This document shows, piece by piece, positions 15,676 through 23,979 of a stretch of DNA of 32,057 nt. The notes under the pieces were generated by a model. The model did no database searches and was not told where the DNA came from. It saw only the letters and a list, made by a program, of their open reading frames with translations. A program made the translations under genes and the position numbers. The DNA comes from Aquisphaera insulae. GTDB taxonomy: Bacteria > Planctomycetota > Planctomycetia > Isosphaerales > Isosphaeraceae. The stretch lies in assembly GCF_011064615.1 (NCBI RefSeq), contig NZ_JAALJH010000093.1, positions 1 to 32,057 of the forward strand. The letters are read 5' to 3'. The stretch's first letter is position 1, and each line of letters opens with the position of its first letter.

Positions 15676-18600
15676 ATGCGGGTGCGGAAGAAGCTGCGGC
15701 TGATGAAGGCGATCTTCTGGGGCCTGACGCTGCTCCTGCTGATGGCGGCCTGCGCCGGCTGGTTCGCGTACAAGCTCGTGACCGACAGCGAGACGATCGC
15801 CCGCCTGGTCCGGGCCCAGGCCGCACGGTTCCTCCCCGGCTCGACGCTGGAGACGTCGCCGGCGAGCGTGAGCATCCTGAAGGGGGAGGTCTCGCTCCGG
15901 AACGTCCAGTTGCGGCAGCGGATCGACGGCCGGCCCTTCCTGGCCGCGAGGATCGCCTGGCTGAGCGTGCGTGTCGACCCCCGCGAGCTGATGCACGGCC
16001 GGGTGGAGCCACGCGAGGTGATCATCAGCCAGCCGAAGCTCTACCTCTGCCAGCGGAGCGACGGGACCTGGAACCTCCAGGGGCTGATCGCCGACCCGTG
16101 GCCGGCCCAGGCCATCAACAACCCGCCGCCGATCGTGATCCGCAACGGCACCGTGGAGATGATCGCCGCCGAGCCGCCGCGGCCCCGGCCGGCCCCGGGC
16201 GCCGATCCGGCCCCCGTCGGCGTCACGCTCCGGCTGGCCGAGGAGCGGCCGGGCGTGGATGACGGGGTCGTCCGCACCCGCGGCACCTCGGCCTCCCGCG
16301 GCGAGCCCGGCCCGGCGAGGGCCGCGAGCCCCGCCCCCGCGGCGACGCCGCCGGCGGTCGACGATCCCTCGACCGCCGGGGCCGTGGCCATCCTCCGCGA
16401 GGTCAACATGCGGATCGAAGCCGCGGGCGACCGGCTCCGATTCGAGGGGACGGCGACGGGGGACCTCTTCAACAAGGTCGTCCTCGAGGGGACCATCGAC
16501 CCGAGGACCGGCGACGTCGACCTCAAGGGGAATCTCGACGGCCTGACCCTCTCGGAGAACCTCCGCCGCAGGCTCCCGCCCCAGGCCGCCCCCACGTTCG
16601 ACGCCATGGCCCTCAAGGGGGGGGACATCGACCTGAAGCTGCGCCGGCTGGCCTTCCGCCCGAAGCAGACGGAGGACCGACGCCTGGAGTACGACGCCTC
16701 CGCCAGCCTCCGCGGCGGCGCCTGGGAGTGCCCGAAGCTCCCCTTCTCTCTCAACAACTTCCTGGCCGACGTGGACCTCAAGGACGGCCTCTTGACGATC
16801 CGCCGCGCCGAGGGATCCAACGGCGGCACTCGCCTCCGCGCCGAGGGCTGGGCGCGGCCCGGGCCGTCGCTCGACGGCCCCTTCGACCTCCGCCTGGATC
16901 TCCTGCAGCTCGAGCTCGACCGGAGGCTCCAGGCGCGCACACCGGAGCAGTTCGCGGAGCTCTGGAGCGTCTTCAAGCCCCACGGCGAGGTCGACGCCTA
17001 CGTCCAGCTCGTGCGCGACCTGCCGGCCGGCCCCGTGGGCGCCGGGGCGACGGTCGTCTGCCACGACGTCGGCGCCACGTATCGCCATTTCGCCTACCCG
17101 CTGGAGCATCTCAGCGGCACCCTCACGCTCGAGAAGCAGCAGCTCGCCGTGGACCTCCACGGCCTCGTCGGCGAGGGCCCCGCGCGGCTCACCGGCAAGA
17201 TCGACAACCCGGGCCCGGACGCGGTCGTCGAGCTGGCGATCCACGCCGAGGCGGTCCCCGTCGACGACGCCCTCCTCAAGGCCATGCCGCCGGACGTCCG
17301 CAAGGTCGTGAACGACTTCAAGCCGCGCGGCTCGGTCAAGGGCGACGTCCGCGTCCGGCGCCGGCCGATGGTCGGGCCCGACGCGAAGCCGGAGGGGACC
17401 GTCCTGGTGGATGCCCTGCTCGACCTCAACCCGGACTGCGAGATCACCTGGGTCGGCCTGCCGTACACGGTCCGCGGGCTCACCGGCCAGCTCGAGCTGC
17501 ACCCGGACCGCTGGGAGTTCCGGGGCCTCCGCGGCCGCAACGGCCAGGCGACCATCGTGGGCAACGGCCGGGTGGAGAGGCTGCCGCGGCCCGACCTCCC
17601 GAATGGGGAGCCGCCGCTGCGGATCGACCTCAAGATCGGGGCGGAGGACCTGCCGTTCAACGAGGACCTGCGGAGGTCGCTCCAGCCGGCCTGGCAGAAG
17701 ACCTGGGCCATCATCGACCCGCAAGGGACCAGCAAGGTGGACGCGGCCGTCTTCCTCGAGGCGGGCAAGCCCGACCGCTACCACATCGCGATCACCCCCA
17801 AGCCGCAGGAGTCCAGCGTCCGGCTGAAGCTCCCCCGCCCGGCACAGCCGGGGGTGGAGCCCGGCGCCATGACCGAGCTGCGGATGGAGGACGTCGGCGG
17901 CCGGTTCGAATTCGACAACGGCAAGGTCCGGATGACGGGCGTCACCTTCGTCTTCCACGACGCCCCGGTCCGGTTCGAGGTCGGCGACGTGGTCGTGGAG
18001 GACAGCGGCCGGTTCGACCTGGCGGTCCGCGAGCTCGAGGTCAAGGACATCCGCTTCGGCCCGAACCTGAGGAAGGTCATGCCCCCGCTCATGGCCAAGT
18101 TCGCCAGGCGGCTCGACGACGGCCGGCCGTTCCGGGCGCGCGGGGACCTGAGGATCGGCTGGTCGGGCGTCTCCGGCGAGCCGGCCTGGTGCCGCTGGGA
18201 ACGGATGAGCGTGGTCCTGAGCGACAACAGCATCACGTCGGAGGTGCCCCTCAAGCACATCCAGGGCCAGCTCGAGGAGGTCCGCGGCTGGTCCAACGGC
18301 CTGGGGCTGGAGGTCCACGGCCGGTTCAACCTGGCCAGCGTCGACGTCATGGACCAGCAGGTCACCCAGCTCACCTCGGCCTTCCACATCGAGCGCGGCC
18401 AGGCCCGCTTCGAGGAATTCAAGGGCAAGCTCCTGAAGGGGGATCTCACCGGCGGCGGCACGATCAGCCTGGAGGATTCGCCCAGCTACAGCACCTCGCT
18501 CCGCCTGGCCGGGGCCCGGCTCGAGGAATACGCCCGCACCGTCCCCGGCCACCAGTCGTTCCGCGGGGCCCTCGACGCCGCCGTCGCCCTCAAGGGCCGC

Positions 18601-19071
18601 GGCAGCGACATCCGCAGCGTCCAGGGCCAGGGCGACGCCCACGTCACCGAGGGGGACCTCGGGGAGATGAACCTGGCGATGAAGTTCGTGAACTTCATCA
18701 ACAGCAACCTCTCGCTCTTCGACCCGGCGCGGAACGTCAGCAAGACGGCCTTCGACTCCGCCGACGTCGCGTTCCGGATCAACCAGGGGACGGCGATCCT
18801 GGACCCGATCAAGCTCACCGGCACCGCGTTCAGCCTCCAGGGCAACGGCAAGCGCGACCCGATGGGCAACCTGGACATCCGCCTGAAGGTCCTCTACGGC
18901 CGCGACCGCCTCCACCTGCCGGTCGTCAGCGACCTGGTGCGCGAGGTCAGCGCCCAGATCTTCATGGTCCACCTGACCGGCACCCAGTCCAACCCCAGCT
19001 TCTCCGGCGAGGCCCTCCCCCAGATCCAGCGGCTGGGGGTCCGCCGCGGGACGCGCGACGCGAGCAAGTGA
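15676..19071 (+). CDS. AsmA-like protein, inner-membrane anchored
   Basis: A 1131-residue protein with a basic N-terminus and a single transmembrane helix at about 12-32, then a very long beta-rich periplasmic part. The start (TDSETIARLVRAQAARFLPG, then strands describing 'VSLRNVQL' and 'PREVIISQPKLYL') and the end (about 990-1115, with DSADVAFRINQGTAIL, LTGTAFSLQGNG and NLDIRLKVLYG) match AsmA/TamB-type proteins, thought to form grooves that carry lipids between membranes. A Pro/Ala-rich, probably disordered insert lies at about 170-235. The ATG at 15676 has GGGAGG at a good distance; a TTG at 15670 is less likely. Position after a polyprenyl-sugar glycosyltransferase suggests a shared envelope role. 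The precise cargo is unknown. Confidence 0.85.
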   Translation: MRVRKKLRLMKAIFWGLTLLLLMAACAGWFAYKLVTDSETIARLVRAQAARFLPGSTLETSPASVSILKGEVSLRNVQLRQRIDGRPFLAARIAWLSVRVDPRELMHGRVEPREVIISQPKLYLCQRSDGTWNLQGLIADPWPAQAINNPPPIVIRNGTVEMIAAEPPRPRPAPGADPAPVGVTLRLAEERPGVDDGVVRTRGTSASRGEPGPARAASPAPAATPPAVDDPSTAGAVAILREVNMRIEAAGDRLRFEGTATGDLFNKVVLEGTIDPRTGDVDLKGNLDGLTLSENLRRRLPPQAAPTFDAMALKGGDIDLKLRRLAFRPKQTEDRRLEYDASASLRGGAWECPKLPFSLNNFLADVDLKDGLLTIRRAEGSNGGTRLRAEGWARPGPSLDGPFDLRLDLLQLELDRRLQARTPEQFAELWSVFKPHGEVDAYVQLVRDLPAGPVGAGATVVCHDVGATYRHFAYPLEHLSGTLTLEKQQLAVDLHGLVGEGPARLTGKIDNPGPDAVVELAIHAEAVPVDDALLKAMPPDVRKVVNDFKPRGSVKGDVRVRRRPMVGPDAKPEGTVLVDALLDLNPDCEITWVGLPYTVRGLTGQLELHPDRWEFRGLRGRNGQATIVGNGRVERLPRPDLPNGEPPLRIDLKIGAEDLPFNEDLRRSLQPAWQKTWAIIDPQGTSKVDAAVFLEAGKPDRYHIAITPKPQESSVRLKLPRPAQPGVEPGAMTELRMEDVGGRFEFDNGKVRMTGVTFVFHDAPVRFEVGDVVVEDSGRFDLAVRELEVKDIRFGPNLRKVMPPLMAKFARRLDDGRPFRARGDLRIGWSGVSGEPAWCRWERMSVVLSDNSITSEVPLKHIQGQLEEVRGWSNGLGLEVHGRFNLASVDVMDQQVTQLTSAFHIERGQARFEEFKGKLLKGDLTGGGTISLEDSPSYSTSLRLAGARLEEYARTVPGHQSFRGALDAAVALKGRGSDIRSVQGQGDAHVTEGDLGEMNLAMKFVNFINSNLSLFDPARNVSKTAFDSADVAFRINQGTAILDPIKLTGTAFSLQGNGKRDPMGNLDIRLKVLYGRDRLHLPVVSDLVREVSAQIFMVHLTGTQSNPSFSGEALPQIQRLGVRRGTRDASK

Positions 19072-19138
19072 CCGTTCTGCTATCATCGGCGGGATGGGGC
19101 ATCGCGTCGACGCCCGTCATTCTCATCAGGGACAAGGC

Positions 19139-20404
19139 ATGTCAGATTCCGACGAGCTTCTGGATCTGATCGAGTCCTGCATCGTCGAGCACGGCGGCGA
19201 CCTCGGCGGCTGGACCCGCCGCGACAACGACTCGCTCCAGCTCTTCGACGGCCGGGTGACGCTCCGGGCCGAGGTCCGCGAGTCCTCCCCCGGCTGGAAC
19301 GAGGGCATGGTCCACGCCCACGTCCTGACGACCCTGCACGAGCACGACGACGAGATCCTCGACGCCTGCCTCTTCGGGATGGGCGACGACCGCAAGCGGG
19401 CGCTCGGCCAGGCGGCCGGCATCTGGATGACCTTGGTGGCCGGGCCCATCCGGTCGTTCCTCGACGACCGGCCGGTCTGCATGACCTGCCAGGCGAACGT
19501 CGAGGGGGGCGACGAATCCAAAGGCTACTGCCCGGGGGGCTTCGGCCTGCCGCCGGGCCTGCGGGCCTACGTCGGGCCGTCGATCGCGCGGGGGATCGCG
19601 GAGCCGCCGAAGGGCTCTTCGCCCGATGAGTCCATGCCGTGGTTCCGCTACGCGGCTGAGTCCGCCGCCCCACGCCGCGTACACCTGGCGAAGGCCACCG
19701 TGACCCACCAGGGGCCGGAAGGCTGGCGGCGTGAGCTCGAGATCGACGGCCACGACGTCTCCCACCGCGACCCCGACTGGCCGGCCCGGCCCCTCGGGCG
19801 CGACTTCGGCTACATGACCCGATTCGCCGTCTTCGAGTTCCCCCGCAACTCCAAGACGCTGGCCCGCCGGGCGAAGCTGGAGAAGGCGATCCGTCACTTC
19901 GCCGAGAACTTCGCGAAGTTCGACACCGCCGACGAGCTCATGGCGGACATGGTCGCCCGGGGTTACAACCCTGATCTCGTCCACGAGGTGGAGTCGTTCT
20001 CGACGATCGCCTTCGGCCGCGTCCTCTTCGAGGGGCTTGAGCCGCCGTATCCCGCCACGATTATCCGCGCCCGGCGGGATGGCCGGGTCCAGGACAACGT
20101 CCCCCTGATGGGACTCCCCGCCTACTCCCGCGCCCGGGCGATCGCCGCCCAGCTCCGCGAGTCGATGCCGCAGTCCGACTTCCAGGCGCTGGGCCTCTAC
20201 AACGCGGAGTCGCACGGGCTGATCCAGGTGATCGAGAAGGCGGGCGGCAAGCCGGACCTGACGGGCATCACCATGTATCCCCTGGTCGTCCCCGATCGAG
20301 GTGCCTCCCAGGAGACGATGGACGAGGCCATGGCGGTCCTCCATCGCCTCATCGAGACGAATCGGCCGGCATCGAGGAAGAAGCCGTGGTGGAAGTTCTG
20401 GTAG
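19139..20404 (+). CDS. DUF6348-like hypothetical protein
   Basis: A 421-residue soluble protein. Residues 1-175 begin with DELLDLIESCIVEHGGDL and continue through 'VHAHVLTTLHEHDDEILDACLFGMGDD' and 'AAGIWMTLVAGPIRSFLD', a pattern I associate with DUF6348. The C-terminal half (about 230-421) contains a helical segment and a 'PLVVPDRGAS' strand before a basic, aromatic end (KKPWWKFW). There is no signal peptide or membrane helix. The ATG at 19139 has AAGG six bases upstream and begins at the conserved part; an ATG at 19094 in frame would add 15 residues. It follows the AsmA-like gene by 67 bases and may be co-transcribed. The domain name is from memory and function is unknown. Confidence 0.7.
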   Translation: MSDSDELLDLIESCIVEHGGDLGGWTRRDNDSLQLFDGRVTLRAEVRESSPGWNEGMVHAHVLTTLHEHDDEILDACLFGMGDDRKRALGQAAGIWMTLVAGPIRSFLDDRPVCMTCQANVEGGDESKGYCPGGFGLPPGLRAYVGPSIARGIAEPPKGSSPDESMPWFRYAAESAAPRRVHLAKATVTHQGPEGWRRELEIDGHDVSHRDPDWPARPLGRDFGYMTRFAVFEFPRNSKTLARRAKLEKAIRHFAENFAKFDTADELMADMVARGYNPDLVHEVESFSTIAFGRVLFEGLEPPYPATIIRARRDGRVQDNVPLMGLPAYSRARAIAAQLRESMPQSDFQALGLYNAESHGLIQVIEKAGGKPDLTGITMYPLVVPDRGASQETMDEAMAVLHRLIETNRPASRKKPWWKFW

Positions 20405-20434
20405 GCCCGGCCGCACGCTCGACCTGAGCGGCGA

Positions 20435-23400
20435 TCACGGCCCCGGCCGGAACCGCTTCATCTCGATGGCCCCGAGGTCGAGGGGCTGGTTCGGGTCCCC
20501 GCCGGACGCGCCGGGGACGATGACCTGGACGTCGGCCTCGGCGACGAGCGGCCCGACCTCGCCGTCCCGCGTCCCCGGCTCATGAGCGGCGGCCCGCATC
20601 CGGTAGCGGCCGGGGAGGACATCGTCGACGCGGAACGAACCGTCGGGGCGGACGTTGGTATCCACGGCGACCTGCGAATCGTCGTAGGCCCGGCCTTCCT
20701 CGGTCTCCAGCCAGGTTCGCACCCACTCTTCCCGCCGCGCCTCGTCGAGCCCCGGCGGGTACGGGATCCCCGCGCCGACCCGCTGGAGCGACTGGCCGAG
20801 GTAGGGGAACACGGCCCCCGGCTTGACACCTGCCGGCAGCACGAACCGGCCGACCACGGCGCGGCCCTTGCCGCCGAGGTCCACCCGCACCGTCTTGCCC
20901 GACTCGACCTTGATCCGCCGCCAGGCCCCCTTCGTGGCCCGGCTGGCGGGCCGGTCGGGCGTGAACATCCTCGCGACCATGAGGTTCCCGGGCAGGGCCC
21001 GCTCGAAGGCATACCGGCCGTCGCGATCGGTCATCGTCACTTGGTTCTGGGTGATCGGCCAGGCCTCGCCGACTGCACTCGACGGCGGGCGCACCTCGGA
21101 GAGAGTGACGGCGACACCAACGGCCGGCCGAGGGCCGAGCTTCACGACCCCCTCGACGCGGCCCCAGGGCGTCAGCGTGATAGGCTTGCTCCCATCCAGG
21201 GCCTTCCCGTCCACGTCGGCAAAGCCTTCGTCGTGGGTCGCGAAGATGCAGTGTGGCGCCGTCTGGGGGGGGAAGCGGAAGAGGCCCTGGGCGTCGGTCG
21301 TGATCCGCGGAAGGCTCCGCGGTTGGAGCACACCGTCCTGGAACTGGGCCGCTCCCTCGCGGGGCCGGAGGATGACCTCGGCATCGGGCACGGGACGTCC
21401 TTCGGGGCCGTGGATGAAACCGACGACATCGCTCGCCGACTCCATCGCCGCGTCGAATGTCGCCGTACCGGCCTCCAACCGGATTGGTGGCGAGGTGATC
21501 GTGCGGTGGCCCATGGCCTCGATGCGGAGTGACGCCGCGAGGACACCGATCCGGGCGATCTCGACCTCGTACTCCCCGTCCGAGAAACTCCGGCCAAGGT
21601 CGTCATCGTCCCAGATCGCATAACGGATGCGGTCCACTTCCGGACCGGACTCCCGGTAGTGGTCCCCCTCAATGATCCGGAACCGTGGTATCGGGCGGTC
21701 AGTCTTCGCATCAGTGACCCGGCCGCGGATGCGGAGCGGCGGGTACATCGTGAGCGTGATCTCCGGCCCGTTCGGCTGACACTCGCGCCGGACGTGCCGA
21801 ATGTAACCTTCCCGGGCAAGGTCCAGGTAGACGGGCCCGGCCGGCGCCGAATCCCAGGTGAAGCGACCATCCGCATCGGACGTGCCGGACCAGCCGAGCG
21901 GTATGTGCCCCGTGGAGTCCGTCGCATTGATGGTAACCCCCTCGATCGGCTTGCCGCGGGGATCGACAACCCGGCCAATGACTTTATGGCCAGGAGAGAG
22001 ACGGATCTCGACTCGCGTCATCCCCGGCTCGACGTTGATGGAGACCTGCGACGGTGACTTCCCCCCGGCCCTGGCCTCGATCGTCTGGGTACCGGTCGGG
22101 ACGTGGCCGAAGCGGAATCGACCCTCGGCATCGCTTGCCGTGGACGGCGATTCGAGGTCCATCTTGCTCCGCCGGGGACCGTCTCCAAGCAGCACCGAGG
22201 CGCCGGCGATGGGCCGACCGGCGTCGTCGACGACGCGACCTTCGACCGCGAACCCCTCGTCGAGGATTGTCTCCGCCCGGGTCGCCCTCAGATCCTCATC
22301 CGAGGGCGGCGAGGTTTTCTCCGTCAGCGACGGCGGGACGAAGTCCGAATGCGCGAACCGAATGTAGGCAGAGGCCCACGTCGACGGCATCTCGTCGAAT
22401 CGCCAGCGGCCCTGGGCATCGGTGACGACCTTCGCGTTCTCCTCGCTGATGAGCGTGTAGTCCTCTCGGTCGGCGGGACGACGAGAGAGCGTGCGAGCCA
22501 CAATGATGATCCGGGCGCCGGCGATGGGCGTCCCATCGCGTCGCCTTACGACACCGCCGATCGACGTACCCCGCTCCAGCTCGATGGTGTGGCTCGCCGG
22601 GAGGATGCTGCCAGGATTCTGCTGGTTGGCATAGCTCCGCTCGGCATATCCCGGCTTGCGGACATCGATACGAAACCATCGAGGCTTCTTCTCGGGGATC
22701 TTGACCCGGCAGAGGCCCTTCGCGTCGGTCATCTGGCGGGCCGCGACTTTCATGCTCCCCACAGGGGGACGGAACCCGGTCCCAGGAACATTGAGGAGTA
22801 CCTCCGCGCCCTCGACCGGGCCTCCGCCTGCCTTCTCGACGACGCGTATCTCGATCGTGCGGTCGGTATTCTCGACCAGGTTTCCGGCTTCCAACAGCCG
22901 AGGCTCGGGCGCCGGGTGATCCGCGAGCTGAGAAGGTTCCATATGCCTCCGGGCCAGGGGGGCAGCCACGGCGGCGGCGCAGACCGTGGCGGCGATCACG
23001 AAGGTCATCGGAATCGGGGCGACGATCATCATACGCCCGGCGACCGATCGCGCCAGGGCTATGGCCGTCGACGAGGCCCCGGCGGCTCCCGTCCCGGAGG
23101 CGAAGCCCCGCGCCGCTCGCGCGGTCGCCTCGACCCACGCGACGGACGGTTCCGAAGCGACCGGCCGCGCCGCGGGGACATCCGGCAGGACGACGGCCAG
23201 GCTGATCCCGCGACGCTTCAGTTGATCCCGGAGCCGGTCGCGGGCGCGAAGCAGGCGGCTCTGGAAGGTCCGCAGCGGGCATCCGAGGCGGCTGGCGCAT
23301 TCGTCGTGGGAGAGGCCCTCGAGATGGCGCAGGACGATCGCCGCGCGGTAGGCGTCCGGCAGGCGGTCGATCTCGCGGTGGAGTTCCTCCCACGACTCGT

Positions 23401-23818
23401 CCAGAGGCGAGGCCGTCGCTTCATGGTCTCGTGCCATCGTCTCGGCCCTCCGCCACTCGTGCCGGGTGCGCCGGACCGCGTCGCGGCGGGCCCGCAGCGC
23501 GGTCCGGCGGGCGACGCCGTGCAGCCAGCTCGCCGCGGATTCCGACCGTCGGACCGACCGGGCGCGGCGGGCCAGGACGAGGAAGACCGCCTGGGCGGCG
23601 TCCTCCGCGTCCTGCCGGTGGCCGAGCGTGGCGCGGCAGACGCGAAGGACCATCGCCGCATGCCGCTCCACGAGCGCCCCGAATGCCGCCTCGGCCTCTT
23701 CGTTCGGGGCGTCCAGGAACCGCTCCAGCAACCGGGCGTCCGAGAGCGATCCGAGGACACCGTGGTCGAAGAGGGCCTGCAGGTGGCCGTGGACGTCGGC
23801 GATCGTGGCGGCGGTCAT
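20435..23818 (-). CDS. ECF sigma factor fused to a membrane helix and carboxypeptidase-regulatory-like repeats
   Basis: A 1127-residue protein. Residues 45-115 form sigma-70 region 2 (DAEDAAQAVFLVLARRA, then SWLHGVARRTALRARR) and 140-200 region 4 (LPDAYRAAIVLRHLEGLSHD followed by a helix-turn-helix and FQSRLLRARDRLRD). A hydrophobic segment at about 262-286 is probably membrane-spanning. From about 310 to 1090 come roughly eight carboxypeptidase-regulatory-like beta-sandwich units, each opening like 'V.GRVVD..G.PI.GA.V' (for example VEGRVVDDAGRPIAGASVLL). C-terminally extended ECF factors are known in planctomycetes; the membrane segment implies that the factor is tethered and its sensor part lies outside the cytoplasm. 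No anti-sigma gene is adjacent. GGGGAGG precedes the ATG at 23818. Two GGAAAC motifs upstream could allow autoregulation. Confidence 0.9.
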   Translation of the reverse strand: MTAATIADVHGHLQALFDHGVLGSLSDARLLERFLDAPNEEAEAAFGALVERHAAMVLRVCRATLGHRQDAEDAAQAVFLVLARRARSVRRSESAASWLHGVARRTALRARRDAVRRTRHEWRRAETMARDHEATASPLDESWEELHREIDRLPDAYRAAIVLRHLEGLSHDECASRLGCPLRTFQSRLLRARDRLRDQLKRRGISLAVVLPDVPAARPVASEPSVAWVEATARAARGFASGTGAAGASSTAIALARSVAGRMMIVAPIPMTFVIAATVCAAAVAAPLARRHMEPSQLADHPAPEPRLLEAGNLVENTDRTIEIRVVEKAGGGPVEGAEVLLNVPGTGFRPPVGSMKVAARQMTDAKGLCRVKIPEKKPRWFRIDVRKPGYAERSYANQQNPGSILPASHTIELERGTSIGGVVRRRDGTPIAGARIIIVARTLSRRPADREDYTLISEENAKVVTDAQGRWRFDEMPSTWASAYIRFAHSDFVPPSLTEKTSPPSDEDLRATRAETILDEGFAVEGRVVDDAGRPIAGASVLLGDGPRRSKMDLESPSTASDAEGRFRFGHVPTGTQTIEARAGGKSPSQVSINVEPGMTRVEIRLSPGHKVIGRVVDPRGKPIEGVTINATDSTGHIPLGWSGTSDADGRFTWDSAPAGPVYLDLAREGYIRHVRRECQPNGPEITLTMYPPLRIRGRVTDAKTDRPIPRFRIIEGDHYRESGPEVDRIRYAIWDDDDLGRSFSDGEYEVEIARIGVLAASLRIEAMGHRTITSPPIRLEAGTATFDAAMESASDVVGFIHGPEGRPVPDAEVILRPREGAAQFQDGVLQPRSLPRITTDAQGLFRFPPQTAPHCIFATHDEGFADVDGKALDGSKPITLTPWGRVEGVVKLGPRPAVGVAVTLSEVRPPSSAVGEAWPITQNQVTMTDRDGRYAFERALPGNLMVARMFTPDRPASRATKGAWRRIKVESGKTVRVDLGGKGRAVVGRFVLPAGVKPGAVFPYLGQSLQRVGAGIPYPPGLDEARREEWVRTWLETEEGRAYDDSQVAVDTNVRPDGSFRVDDVLPGRYRMRAAAHEPGTRDGEVGPLVAEADVQVIVPGASGGDPNQPLDLGAIEMKRFRPGP

Positions 23819-23979
23819 CCGCGAGCCTCCCCGTGGAACTCGTTCGTGCTCCGTTTCCGGGTAGTTTCCCCTCGACCCGCCGACTACTGCAAGAATCGCG
23901 GATTCCTGGGCATACTGTCAGGGCCCGCTCCCGATGAGCCTCCGTTCCGCCCAACACCTTACCGGATGGCAACCCGCCG

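Noticed and set aside
15580..19086. A 1168-codon open frame on the minus strand opposite the AsmA-like gene
   Set aside because: It is the antisense shadow of a strongly coding plus-strand gene in high-GC DNA. It has low-complexity Arg/Leu/Asp/Val-rich sequence and no recognisable motif, while the plus strand gives AsmA features.
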